From an uncultured Peptococcaceae bacterium (lineage in GTDB: Bacteria; Bacillota; Desulfitobacteriia; Desulfitobacteriales; Syntrophobotulaceae): 16,297 nt of DNA. The notes under the pieces were generated by a model, which saw nothing but the letters and a program-made list of their open reading frames with translations, was not told where the DNA came from and did not search any database. The first letter of the stretch is position 1. The number at the start of each line of letters is the position of its first letter. This document shows, in pieces, positions 1 to 7,189 of the stretch. Location: positions 1 to 16,297 of the forward strand of contig CALBJS010000227.1 in assembly GCA_937892995.1 (NCBI GenBank), in the 5' to 3' direction. The position numbers and the translations under genes are program-made.

Positions 1-2092
1 GCATGAGGGCAGATATAGGAACATTGATTGCATTGAATACATTTGTCTATTTGCCACTCAGGGATAAAGACGGCGATACCACGTTTTTCGTATGCAGTTG
101 TTCCCAACGGGGTGCGACCATCTTCCATCCCCAAGAAGGTACTAACAGGTAGTTCATCACCTTCATAGCGTGTAATAGGATGATGGATTTTTTTGATGAA
201 TCCAGGCACCTCTTTTTTCGCAGCTTTTTTATCTTCCTCGGTATTAGCCCAGGATGCCGGAACATTAACCTTGAGCAGTTCGCTAATTCCCTGTTCTACC
301 GCTGTCTGATTCATTTTTACTATTTTTGAACCTTTGCGACCATAGACTTTTTCAATCGATTCCTTAAGGTATTTTACTGCGTCCTCGACAGGGATTACCT
401 TAGCAAGTTTAAAGAAAGCAGCTTGCATGATCATATTGATTCTGGCACCCAAGCCAATTTTTTGGGCAATATCTATGGCATCTATAATATAAAAATCAAT
501 ATTGTTGCGGGCTAAATATTTTTTCAAATAGGCAGGAAGATGCTCATCCAATTCTTCTTGTTTCCAAGGGCAGTTCAAAACAAATGTGCCGTTTCTTTTA
601 AGTCCCTTAAGGAGATCATATTGGTAAAGGAAGCGATATAATCGGCAGCAAATACAAGATAGCTGGATTTAATAGGCTTCTTCCCGAATCTGAGGTGTGA
701 TACTGTAGTTCCGCCCGACTTTTTGCTGTCATAGGAGAAATAAGCCTGGGCATACAGGTCAGTATTATCTCCGATAATCTTGACTGCAGACTTATTAGCA
801 CCGACTGTACCGTCCGAGCCTAATCCCCAAAATTTACAGCTTATGGTTCCTTCGGGAGTAGTGTCTACAATCTCTTCTTCCGGTAGGGAAGTATGAGAAA
901 CATCATCGACTATCCCAATCGTAAAATGATTCTTAGGTTTCTCCTGTTTGAGATTCTTATAGACTGCCAGAATTTGAGAAGGTGTAGTATCCTTCGAACC
1001 TAGCCCATAGCGACCCCCTACGATCAGCGGCCTGTTAGGATTATTACTGTAGACTTCGACGATATCGAGATAGAGTGGCTCTCCCAATGATCCGGGTTCT
1101 TTAGTACGATCCAAGACCGCAATCTTTTTAACTGTCTTGGGTAGAACATTAAAGAAGTATTTAGCAGAGAATGGCCGGTAGAGGTGAACGATAAGAACCC
1201 CTGCTTTTTCCTCTTTACTATTAAGGTAATCTATAGTTTCTTCAATTGTGTCACAGATCGAGCCCATAGCTACGATGACGTTTTCCGCATCAGGTGCTCC
1301 ATAGTAATTAAACGGATGATAAACTCTCCCCGTCACTTTTTCGATATCTCGCATAGTCTGTTCTACAATGTCCGGGACCTTTTCATAAAAGGGATTGGAA
1401 ACCTCCCGATATTGGAAATAGACATCGGGATTCTGGGTTGAGCCTCTGACAATCGGATGTTCGGGACTAAGGGAGTTATTCCTAAATTCCTGAATAGCCT
1501 TATGGTCAACCAACTGATTAATCGTCTCTTGTTCGGTCACTTCAATCTTTTGGTATTCATGTGAAGTTCGAAAGCCATCGAAAAAGTGGAGAAAGGGAAT
1601 CCTGGCCTTGATAGTAGCCAGATGGGAGATATAACCTAAATCCATACACTCCTGAACACTGCTTGAAGCGAGCATCGCGAAACCCGTCTGGCGGCAAGCC
1701 ATGACATCCTGATGGTCACCGAAGATAGAGAGGGCATGGGTAGCTAAGGCTCTCGCACTAACGTGAAAAACACTTGGCAGCAGTTCGCCGGCGATTTTAT
1801 ACATGTTCGGAATCATCAGGAGAAGTCCCTGGGAGGCCGTGTAAGTAGTGGTCAAAGCCCCCGCTGCGAGAGAACCGTGAACCGCTCCGGCCGCCCCGGC
1901 TTCGGATTCCATCTCCACTACTTTAACCGGTTGGCCGAAGATATTTAATTTTCCGTGGGCAGACCATTCATCTACCCCTTCGGCCATGGGCGAGGAAGGT
2001 GTTATGGGGAAAATCGTGGCTACTTCAGTCAAAGCATAAGATGCCAGAGCCGCTGCTTCGTTACCATCCATCGTTGCCATTTTCTTGGGCAT
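1..2092 (-). pseudogene. nifJ: pyruvate:ferredoxin (flavodoxin) oxidoreductase, frameshifted and cut by the window edge
   Basis: PFOR cleaves pyruvate with CoA to acetyl-CoA and CO2 and reduces ferredoxin or flavodoxin in the cytoplasm. Reading leftward from 2092, the first frame gives 505 residues. It shows the N-terminal pyruvate/thiamine domain (FPITPSSPMAE near 29-39, YTASQGLLLMIPNMYK, the HVSARAL arginine), then the middle domains and the GSDGTVGANKSAVKIIG gamma-domain signature, and stops at 575-577. From about 623 down to base 1 a second frame carries the family sequence on without stops (QYDLLKGLK, NGTFVLNCPW, GARINMIMQAAFFKLA, RTPLGTTAYEKRG) into a 4Fe-4S motif CIQCNQCSYICP at the very edge. 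An intact enzyme has about 1,170 residues, so roughly the last 450 lie outside. The start ATG has AAAGGGGG upstream. As read, no functional enzyme can be made: the first product lacks the Fe-S clusters and thiamine-pyrophosphate domain. Family identity is certain; real pseudogene versus sequence error is open. Confidence 0.9.
621..635 (-). other. frameshift lesion in the PFOR gene, probably a net deletion of about 16 bases
   Basis: The upstream frame reads AADYIAS up to about 629. The downstream frame picks up as FLYQYDLLKGLK from about 632. In PFOR proteins about eight residues (a CHN-type segment) normally separate ADYIA from QYDLL; here only eight bases do. The expected 24 bases minus 8 gives a net loss of 16, which breaks the frame. 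The family spacing is from memory, so the number is an estimate. Confidence 0.7.
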
Positions 2093-2432
2093 TGCCTAAA
2101 ACCCCCTTTGGTCATTTTGGTCAATAGAATCGTACATTCCTTATTATTTAAACTTTTACCTAAAAAAATGTATAAACAAATAAATAAGCTCTTTCTGTTA
2201 GGTGAGTAAGAGCTTATTTATCACTAAGATTATGGTTATGCTGCAAAAACGTAAAAACTCGTAAGATCTAATAATGTCTTTCACAATTTGCTTGCCGATC
2301 TATAAAATGTATAAGGAACAAAGATGTAAAATTATAAATATAATTAAGAAGCTATATAGAGATTTAAGGCCTAAGGATATTTAGAATTGAGAACTCTAAG
2401 CAAAACAAAAACATGAGCAAAGGGTGAGAATT
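2093..2432. other. intergenic region between divergent PFOR and L,D-transpeptidase genes
   Basis: About 340 AT-rich bases separating two divergent genes. It must hold both promoters, but I see no convincing -35/-10 pair for either strand. The one clear structure is the 13-bp inverted repeat at 2181-2220, listed separately. No credible small gene was found. Confidence 0.6.
2181..2220. repeat. perfect 13-bp inverted repeat with a 14-base loop
   Basis: The left arm TAAATAAGCTCTT (2181-2193) is the exact reverse complement of the right arm AAGAGCTTATTTA (2208-2220). The loop contains GTTAGGTGAG. Neither strand has a uniform T-run directly after the stem, although the minus strand becomes T-rich a little later. 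It lies about 90 bases upstream of the PFOR start, so it could be an operator or leader hairpin of that gene, or a leader structure on the plus strand. Confidence 0.7.
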
Positions 2433-2768
2433 ATGGCCTATTCAATAGTTTTATCCCTTAGTAAAAAGCAACTTTTCCTCTTAAGATACAATACCGTCAT
2501 TAGAAATTATCCTATCGCCATAGGAAAAAAAGGAACTCCTACTCCGACAGGTCACTATTCCATCGTGAATAAAGTCCCTGAGCCGGGTGGAGTATTTGGG
2601 GCTTTCTGGCTAGGCTTAAGTAACCCTCATTATGGAATTCACGGAACCAACAATCCCTCTTCCATAGGGAAAGAAATCTCAGGTGGCTGTATCCGTATGC
2701 ATAATAAAGATGTTAAGGAACTAGCCAATCTTATTTCAGTGGGTACTTCAGTACGCATCAATCGCTAG
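2433..2768 (+). CDS. minimal YkuD-type L,D-transpeptidase
   Basis: Predicted cysteine transpeptidase of the YkuD family, which forms 3-3 cross-links in peptidoglycan or attaches groups to stem peptides. The 111 residues consist of the catalytic domain alone. Near the N-terminus is the KKQLFLLRYN strand, then GKKGTPTPTGHYSI, then the active-site block HGTNNPSSIGKEISGGCIRM with the histidine, the conserved S-G-G-C and the nucleophile cysteine near residue 91. No LysM or other wall-binding domain and no signal peptide is visible, which is odd for an enzyme acting outside the membrane. I chose ATG 2433 because AAAGGGTG ends six bases before it; an in-frame GTG at 2424 lies inside that Shine-Dalgarno and would give 114 residues. 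A promoter for the next gene begins 16 bases after the stop, so it is probably monocistronic. Such stand-alone domains are common in sporulating Clostridia and may act on the spore wall (inference). Confidence 0.88.
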   Translation: MAYSIVLSLSKKQLFLLRYNTVIRNYPIAIGKKGTPTPTGHYSIVNKVPEPGGVFGAFWLGLSNPHYGIHGTNNPSSIGKEISGGCIRMHNKDVKELANLISVGTSVRINR

Positions 2769-2784
2769 CAAGGAGTCAACTCTC

Positions 2785-2814
2785 TTGTAAAACCTAAAAA
2801 AATAGTTGTATAAT
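2785..2814 (+). promoter_or_regulatory. sigma-A-type promoter of the DUF1992 gene
   Basis: TTGTAA (2785-2790) and a perfect TATAAT (2809-2814) are separated by 18 bases. Transcription would start near 2821, leaving a leader of about 27 bases before ATG 2848. It lies in the gap after the transpeptidase stop. Confidence 0.6.
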
Positions 2815-2847
2815 GTGCTTAATATCTAAGATTTATTGGTGATAAAC

Positions 2848-3177
2848 ATGAACGATATCTTCGCTAAAATAGCTATAAATAAAATAGAAGAAGCCATTAA
2901 TAACGGGGAATTCGAGAATCTAGCGGGACAAGGTAAACCGCTGAATCTCGATTATCTTTCTTCTATTTCGCCGGAGATGAGAATAGCCTATACGGTACTC
3001 AAAAATTCCGGAATTGTACCGGAAGAGGTCCACTTATTGAGGGAAATAGCTGAGATTCGGGAAATGCTTAGAACCTATCCTGAAGGAGTGGACAAGCAGG
3101 ATTTACAGAAAGAACTTAGGGATAAGGAGTTAAAATATAATCTTCTAATGGAAATGACCAGGCGGAAGAGAAAATAG
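2848..3177 (+). CDS. DUF1992 (DnaJ-homologue subfamily C member 28-type) protein
   Basis: A soluble, highly charged protein of 109 residues that matches the DUF1992 family. The hallmark is the N-terminal block around KIEEAINNGEFENLAGQGKP followed by LNLDYLSSISPEMRIAYTVLKNSG and VPEEVHLLREI. The second half is predicted helical and coiled-coil-like (EIREMLRTYPEG..., then a lysine/arginine-rich tail ending RRKRK). The family is widespread and often sits next to J-domain proteins, but its molecular role is not established, and no J-domain is present here. ATG 2848 is preferred, with GGTGAT four bases upstream; an in-frame TTG at 2836 would add four residues. It has its own promoter and ends 21 bases before the convergent gene's stop, with no obvious terminator between them. 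Confidence 0.85.
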   Translation: MNDIFAKIAINKIEEAINNGEFENLAGQGKPLNLDYLSSISPEMRIAYTVLKNSGIVPEEVHLLREIAEIREMLRTYPEGVDKQDLQKELRDKELKYNLLMEMTRRKRK

Positions 3178-3198
3178 AATCTGAATTTACTCACCTTA

Positions 3199-5019
3199 TT
3201 AGAACGGCGGCCTTAGCGGATCGAGAATCTCCTCACTTACAAACAGATCTCGCAGACTTTCTGCTTGTTGAAATAAGGCTAGGCCATCGATATGTCTTCT
3301 ATCCATGAGAATATGCTGTTCGGAGTACTTTAAATAGGGATTAGGACCCACCGAGCAGAAAACCTTGAATCCTGCTTCCTGCAAAAACTTAAACTTAGGA
3401 TCTTCAGGCTTAACTGAGGCACCGAAGGGATAAATATAAACATCAGTAGGACCAATGAGAGACTCGACTTCCCTTTGCCAGCGCTGAGTGTCCCTGACTA
3501 CTCTATCATAACTATCCTCCCTGACATTAAGATGCCCTTGACTATGAGAAGCGAATAACCAGCCGGTATCCTTTAAGACCTGCACTACCTTCAATGCTTC
3601 TTCTTTCTCTTTTTCAAATTCCGGTAACTCAGTCTCGTCCGTTCGGTAACCGAGAATTCCTTCATAACCGGTAAGAGCGATAACCCCCTTAGCACCTCGG
3701 AAAGAAAAGTCCGGATGTTCTTCTACAAAGCTATCTAAGATAGGGACTATCTCATTATCATAAGCTATTACTTCTTCTCCTTTAAGACTCTGGGAGTAGG
3801 TCGCTACTTTCCCTTCCTTATCTAAGATTAGTTTATGCACAGTCCCGTTTTGAACCATATAACGATAATAATTCAGATCATCGATGGATATGATCATTGG
3901 CCTTTTCCCTTCAGGTAAGTGTAACTGCTTAGGTATTATTGTCTCCTTATCGCCTACTTTTTCAATTTCATAGAGGTCTGTGATATTAACAAGGATAAAC
4001 CCTTGGGAATATAAAGATTTGATGATTTTTTTAAACTCCGGTATGGTAACAAACCATTCATTGAACCCCCTGGCTTGGAAATCTCCGTCAAAGGCTAGTT
4101 CGGGATAAGCAATCAAGGGATGGAAGAAGATGTGCTGGATCGAACCATTATAAGGTACCAAGTTTTTTCCTTCTTCTTGGCGAGCTAATTCCAAGGATGC
4201 TATTTTTTTAGAAATCTCCTGGTCTTTTTCGGGAAATAACATTTGGAGTTTCTTCAAGTTTTCCGTTGCATTGGTATACAAGCTTCGACTACTAAGCTTA
4301 TCTATTTGGCTATAAAAATTAGTCAGGCTTTGATTAAGACCTATCTGAGCTATTTCATAGTTTGCTTGATCTTCATCAGTCACTTTGGTAAAATTTTCAA
4401 GGGCTCCAAGATAATTACCCTCGGCGAAGAATTCCTTTCCCACCCGGACATTCTCCCGTGATTCTCGACAACGCTCGGCAATAATCTTACTTTCCTCAAG
4501 TACCTTACCCGAAAAACCAAACATCTGCATATTTTGAAAGAAGTATTCGATCTGTGAATATTCTATGCTATTGGAAAGATACTCCCCAGTTGTTTTTTGC
4601 AGTTGATTATCTACTGCTTCTATCATCCCGGGATAATCCTTAAATAATTGAATACCGCTCCCCTGATGATAAGTAGTAAAGTCTTTTCCCTTTTCGTTCA
4701 GAATAGCTAGCGTAATATCAGCGATCTTTAGGGCCAAGGAGCGATCTAAAGATGCTTGGGTCACTTTCAAATGAATCCCTAGGCCCTGCTCTTCAAGACT
4801 CAATAAAATATCATAGGCCTGAGCGTATTGGTCATTAAGTAGATACTCAGAAAACATATTTGTAAGTTCTTCAGCCTGACTAGCCTGTTTGGAATAAATA
4901 TTGCCGTAATAAATTGTTATCACCAAGAATATGACAAATAGGGCTATGGCGAGAATCTGCGGTTTATTCTTTTTTTGGGGAACCTGAGAAGTAGGGAGCG
5001 TCTGAACCTGGCCTTCCAT
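3199..5019 (-). CDS. membrane-anchored polysaccharide deacetylase-like protein with helical repeat region
   Basis: A 606-residue protein. Residues 1-20 are polar, 21-38 form one transmembrane helix (ILAIALFVIFLVITIYYG), and the remainder should lie outside the membrane. Residues about 50-285 are helical with TPR-like stretches (GKEFFAEGNYLGALENFTKV near 194-213). From about 296 (FFHPLIAYPELAFDGD) to the end there is a diverged NodB/polysaccharide deacetylase domain: SIDD at 378-381 for the metal-binding aspartate pair, SHSQGH at 491-496 for the HxxxH metal ligands, YPFG at 530-533, and RRHIDG near 574-579. By family knowledge it would remove acetyl groups from peptidoglycan or another cell-surface glycan; the actual substrate is unknown. 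The start is well supported, with GGAGG seven bases upstream. It is transcribed alone, convergent with the DUF1992 gene and divergent from the next small gene. Motif 1 (SIDD for TFDD) departs from the usual form, so activity is likely but not certain. Confidence 0.8.
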   Translation of the reverse strand: MEGQVQTLPTSQVPQKKNKPQILAIALFVIFLVITIYYGNIYSKQASQAEELTNMFSEYLLNDQYAQAYDILLSLEEQGLGIHLKVTQASLDRSLALKIADITLAILNEKGKDFTTYHQGSGIQLFKDYPGMIEAVDNQLQKTTGEYLSNSIEYSQIEYFFQNMQMFGFSGKVLEESKIIAERCRESRENVRVGKEFFAEGNYLGALENFTKVTDEDQANYEIAQIGLNQSLTNFYSQIDKLSSRSLYTNATENLKKLQMLFPEKDQEISKKIASLELARQEEGKNLVPYNGSIQHIFFHPLIAYPELAFDGDFQARGFNEWFVTIPEFKKIIKSLYSQGFILVNITDLYEIEKVGDKETIIPKQLHLPEGKRPMIISIDDLNYYRYMVQNGTVHKLILDKEGKVATYSQSLKGEEVIAYDNEIVPILDSFVEEHPDFSFRGAKGVIALTGYEGILGYRTDETELPEFEKEKEEALKVVQVLKDTGWLFASHSQGHLNVREDSYDRVVRDTQRWQREVESLIGPTDVYIYPFGASVKPEDPKFKFLQEAGFKVFCSVGPNPYLKYSEQHILMDRRHIDGLALFQQAESLRDLFVSEEILDPLRPPF

Positions 5020-5189
5020 CTATTTTCCTCCAGCATAATAAATGTCTATAATTATATTCGGCATTTACCTCTTAATTTCCTTCGACAAATATCTTCTAAA
5101 AAATATATATATAAAGAAAAAATCCATTAATATTTTCTTTTTTATTTATTATATTTAAGATAACAATTTTTCAATAAGGAGTGTCTGTT

Positions 5190-5372
5190 GTGCTTAATGC
5201 TGCAATTTTCCTCATTATCTTAATCGTTATTGGTACAGCCTATCTGATTTCCAAAGAATCAAATTCTAAAAACTCTAACAAGCACTACGGTAGGATAATC
5301 GGGATCGCACTTACCGGAATTCTAGCTATAGCTGTTTTCGTTGGATATATGCTTATTACTTATTTTAAGTAA
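5190..5372 (+). CDS. small two-helix membrane protein of unknown function
   Basis: Sixty residues, not recognised. Hydrophobic helix 1 covers about residues 3-20 (NAAIFLIILIVIGTAYLI), a polar loop rich in Ser, Asn and Lys covers about 21-35, and helix 2 covers about 38-57 (RIIGIALTGILAIAVFVGYM). Both ends are short, so the protein is a simple hairpin in the membrane. I start it at GTG 5190, eight bases after AAGGAG; an in-frame GTG at 5181 overlaps that Shine-Dalgarno and is unlikely. It stands alone, divergent from the deacetylase gene and followed by a clear hairpin terminator shared with rubredoxin. The coding pattern, good ribosome binding site and terminator together support a real gene. 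Confidence 0.65.
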   Translation: MLNAAIFLIILIVIGTAYLISKESNSKNSNKHYGRIIGIALTGILAIAVFVGYMLITYFK

Positions 5373-5402
5373 TAAGCTTAATAATAGATGCCTATAAAAA
5401 TT

Positions 5403-5428
5403 AGGGACTGCTTAATTAGGCAGTCCCT
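5403..5428. terminator. bidirectional hairpin terminator between the small membrane protein gene and rubredoxin
   Basis: Arms AGGGACTGC (5403-5411) and GCAGTCCCT (5420-5428) form a perfect 9-bp stem with an 8-base loop. On the plus strand TTT and AT-rich sequence follow; on the minus strand AATTTTTAT follows. It lies between two convergent genes and can serve both. Confidence 0.8.
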
Positions 5429-5471
5429 TTAAATATTAAATGCAAACTATGTCTTTAAATAAACCAATTCG

Positions 5472-5633
5472 TCACTGCACGGCCTCAAACTGATCCTTAT
5501 CCACACCACAAACGGGGCATTCCCAATCATCAGGGATGTCTTCAAACGCTGTTCCTGGGGCGATGCCGGAATCCGGGTCTCCCTCTGCAGGATCATAAAT
5601 ATACCCGCATGGCATACATTCATATTTTTGCAT
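5472..5633 (-). CDS. rubredoxin
   Basis: A 53-residue rubredoxin, a small cytoplasmic one-electron carrier with a single iron held by four cysteines. The two ligand knuckles are C6-x2-C9-G (CMPCGYIYDP) and C39-x2-C42-G (CPVCGVDKDQF). The conserved aromatic and acidic body is present (PDSGIAPGTAFEDIPDDWECP). Length and acidic composition are typical of the family. In anaerobes rubredoxins pass electrons to oxygen- or superoxide-detoxifying enzymes (rubrerythrin, desulfoferrodoxin, flavodiiron proteins); no such partner is next to it here. The start has AAGGAGGG nine bases upstream, a good promoter lies further up, and a hairpin terminator follows, so it is a single-gene transcript. The residue pair MP between the first cysteines is slightly unusual but should not affect iron binding. 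Confidence 0.95.
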   Translation of the reverse strand: MQKYECMPCGYIYDPAEGDPDSGIAPGTAFEDIPDDWECPVCGVDKDQFEAVQ

Positions 5634-5677
5634 TAATTTAAGCCCTCCTTATTTAGAATTCTATTTATTTTGTCTAA

Positions 5678-5706
5678 ATTATAATTGGATATTAGTTTTA
5701 AATCAA
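5678..5706 (-). promoter_or_regulatory. sigma-A promoter of rubredoxin
   Basis: On the minus strand TTGATT (5706-5701) and a perfect TATAAT (5683-5678) are separated by exactly 17 bases. Transcription would start near 5671, about 38 bases before the rubredoxin ATG. Confidence 0.7.
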
Positions 5707-5980
5707 GTGCTGGTATTGTCTATTTCTGTTACCGCAGTTTCCTTTACTGTGTTCGCTTTAGGATTCCTTCCTTCTACAACCCGTCAAGTTCCTAACGATT
5801 ATAAAAAAACTTAAAAAACAGCCCCAAATTGGCTTTGTACCTCGGGTCAAGTTTTGCCTCAGGTTCCTTGGGATTCTACCTAACTAAATGAATCATTTCA
5901 AAATGAAAAGCAGTGAGCTACTTTTACTTCTCCTGCTTTAACATTATTTTTTAGGCGTAATAATTTAGTACTTCCTTAAA
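5707..5980. other. intergenic stretch upstream of rubredoxin and downstream of the 62-residue gene
   Basis: No convincing gene. On the minus strand it follows the 62-residue membrane protein gene and offers several weak terminator candidates: an AT-only 9-bp inverted repeat overlapping the stop (5959-5967 with 5977-5985), a 7-bp stem AAAGCAG/CTGCTTT (5907-5913 with 5933-5939) with a long loop, and a short AGCC/GGCT stem near 5820-5836 followed on the minus strand by GTTTTTT. None is strong on its own. Confidence 0.5.
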
Positions 5981-6169
5981 TTATTCTTCTGAATTGACTT
6001 CCTTTTTCATAGTATTGATAAGATTTATTTCTTCCTGCAGATCACTTAAATCAATTTGGATTAATAATAGTAAAATAATAACTGCTGCCAGTTCATAAGC
6101 AATTAATACACCCAAAGTAGATGATGAACTAATAGAATTGCCTTTACATTTACATTTTTCCTCGGTCAT
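5981..6169 (-). CDS. small membrane protein with N-terminal Cys-Lys motif, unknown function
   Basis: Sixty-two residues, not recognised. The N-terminus is polar with a KCKCKG motif (two cysteines at about 6 and 8) and a serine run. One transmembrane helix covers about residues 19-38 (GVLIAYELAAVIILLLLIQI), followed by an acidic, helical tail (DLSDLQEEINLINTMKKEVN). The start is supported by GAAGGAGGTT six bases upstream. It lies downstream of the YjcZ-like array on the same strand, but a strong hairpin at 6267-6289 separates them, so it probably has its own promoter within 6170-6260. Location beside the array suggests, but does not prove, a role in sporulation. The paired cysteines could bind metal or form disulfides. 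Confidence 0.65.
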   Translation of the reverse strand: MTEEKCKCKGNSISSSSTLGVLIAYELAAVIILLLLIQIDLSDLQEEINLINTMKKEVNSEE

Positions 6170-6266
6170 TTTTTAACCTCCTTCATTACCCTTATGGCAA
6201 TATATGTCACTATGTTCCCTACTGAATATTGTCCGATAATAAATATGTAATCATGCTTAAAAGATA

Positions 6267-6289
6267 AGGTCTCCTTCAACAGGAGACCT
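6267..6289 (-). terminator. hairpin terminator of the YjcZ-like small-protein array
   Basis: Arms AGGTCTCCT (6267-6275) and AGGAGACCT (6281-6289) form a perfect 9-bp stem with a 5-base loop. On the minus strand TATCTTTT follows. It sits 64 bases past the stop of the last array gene. Confidence 0.75.
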
Positions 6290-6352
6290 CAGTTATTTCA
6301 TCTGTCTTTTGAATTAAGAACTAAGGTTTTTTTAATAAATAGTCAATGCTTC

Positions 6353-6490
6353 TTAGAAGATTACCCCGAGAGCAATTAAGATCAAGATCGCAATCGCAAT
6401 AATACCTACTCCATAGTTTGGCACCGGAACCGGAACAGGTACAGTTCTGACTACAGGCCTACAACAACAGCCACCACCGTATCTGAACAT
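6353..6490 (-). CDS. YjcZ-like small hydrophobic protein (fourth gene of the array)
   Basis: Forty-five residues with the layout of YjcZ-like sporulation peptides: a short polar head, then one C-terminal transmembrane helix. The head contains GGG followed by three adjacent cysteines (CCC, residues 8-10) and a Val-Pro repeat (VPVPVPVP), both unusual. The helix NYGVGIIAIAILILIALGVIF is nearly the same as that of the first array gene (6869-7003). The ATG has GAGGAGG seven bases upstream. Family members in bacilli are made in the developing spore, some helping coat assembly (established for related peptides); function here is inferred. It is too short for default gene callers and easily missed. 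Confidence 0.75.
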   Translation of the reverse strand: MFRYGGGCCCRPVVRTVPVPVPVPNYGVGIIAIAILILIALGVIF

Positions 6491-6530
6491 GTTTTAACCT
6501 CCTCTCTAAAATTACAGCAATATGGTGAGT

Positions 6531-6650
6531 CTAGAAAACAATGCCCATTGCAATCAAAAGAAGAATAATAACGACTACGATTGCTATTCCACAGAAACAT
6601 CTGCCGCCAAAACCGCCGCCGTAAGCACCTTCGCCTGCTTCAACAGCCAT
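6531..6650 (-). CDS. YjcZ-like small hydrophobic protein (third gene of the array)
   Basis: Thirty-nine residues: a glycine-rich head (MAVEAGEGAYGGGFGG), a cysteine pair in RCFCG, and one transmembrane helix IAIVVVIILLLIAMGIVF reaching the C-terminus. It is a close paralogue of the next gene upstream (6693-6809): both begin MAV.AG, both have CFCGIAIV and the same helix pattern, which indicates a tandem duplication. GAGGAGG stands nine bases before the ATG. Same-strand genes on both sides are 40-43 bases away, so the array is probably co-transcribed. Confidence 0.75.
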   Translation of the reverse strand: MAVEAGEGAYGGGFGGRCFCGIAIVVVIILLLIAMGIVF

Positions 6651-6692
6651 CTATCAACACCTCCTCGTATAATTTTTCCTAAAATCGACTTT

Positions 6693-6809
6693 TTAGAATA
6701 CAATACCCAATGCAATTAAAAGAAGGATGATTACAGTAACTATAGCAATGCCGCAAAAACACCCACCGCCGCCGAATGCCCCTCCGAACGCACCAGCTCC
6801 AACAGCCAT
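6693..6809 (-). CDS. YjcZ-like small hydrophobic protein (second gene of the array)
   Basis: Thirty-eight residues. The glycine/alanine-rich head (MAVGAGAFGGAFGGGG) leads to the CFCG cysteine pair and the helix IAIVTVIILLLIALGIVF. It differs from its neighbour at 6531-6650 mainly in the head. The ribosome binding site is GAGGTG, weaker than those of its neighbours. Predicted to be a sporulation-associated membrane or coat peptide by family resemblance. Confidence 0.75.
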   Translation of the reverse strand: MAVGAGAFGGAFGGGGCFCGIAIVTVIILLLIALGIVF

Positions 6810-6868
6810 TTTCTTTCACCTCTCTTATTGATAACAAACTAACGCTTTTAAACTTGACACTTTTTAGC

Positions 6869-7003
6869 TTAAAAAATTACACCCAGGGCGATAAGAATCA
6901 GAATTGTGATGGCAATGATTCCTACCCCCGCACCAAAGCCTGCTCTATACCCATATCCGCCAAAAGTACCTGGATATGCCGCTGCACCGTAAGCTCCGTA
7001 CAT
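6869..7003 (-). CDS. YjcZ-like small hydrophobic protein (first gene of the array)
   Basis: Forty-four residues. The head is rich in Gly, Ala and Tyr (MYGAYGAAAYPGTFGGYGYR) without cysteine; the C-terminal half AGFGAGVGIIAITILILIAL is a glycine-zipper-like hydrophobic helix of the YjcZ type. AAGGAGGG lies upstream of the ATG. As the 5' gene of the array it should carry the promoter, in the 186-base gap to the divergent operon at 7190. I could not identify a clear sporulation sigma-factor promoter there. Confidence 0.78.
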   Translation of the reverse strand: MYGAYGAAAYPGTFGGYGYRAGFGAGVGIIAITILILIALGVIF

Positions 7004-7189
7004 GCCTCTCCCTCCTTGTCTGCAAAGTTATTTGGTAATTATATCCACATTATATTATTCACGGGTACATTAATTGGTACTAGTTCCATCCAGTGGAAGT
7101 TAATATAATATACAGGCAACATTAACAGTAAGGATTTAAAACAATACGATATTAATTCCATATAATGTATAAAAGGGGTTGATGCTCTC

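Noticed and set aside
2190..2420. A full M-box magnesium riboswitch upstream of the L,D-transpeptidase.
   Set aside because: Only short pieces match; conserved GCCC and later core segments and an expression platform are not visible, and the downstream gene does not fit.
5707..5814. A 35-codon plus-strand frame with a signal-peptide-like hydrophobic stretch.
   Set aside because: It starts at GTG without a ribosome binding site, directly over the -35 box of the rubredoxin promoter, and lacks any sign of family membership.
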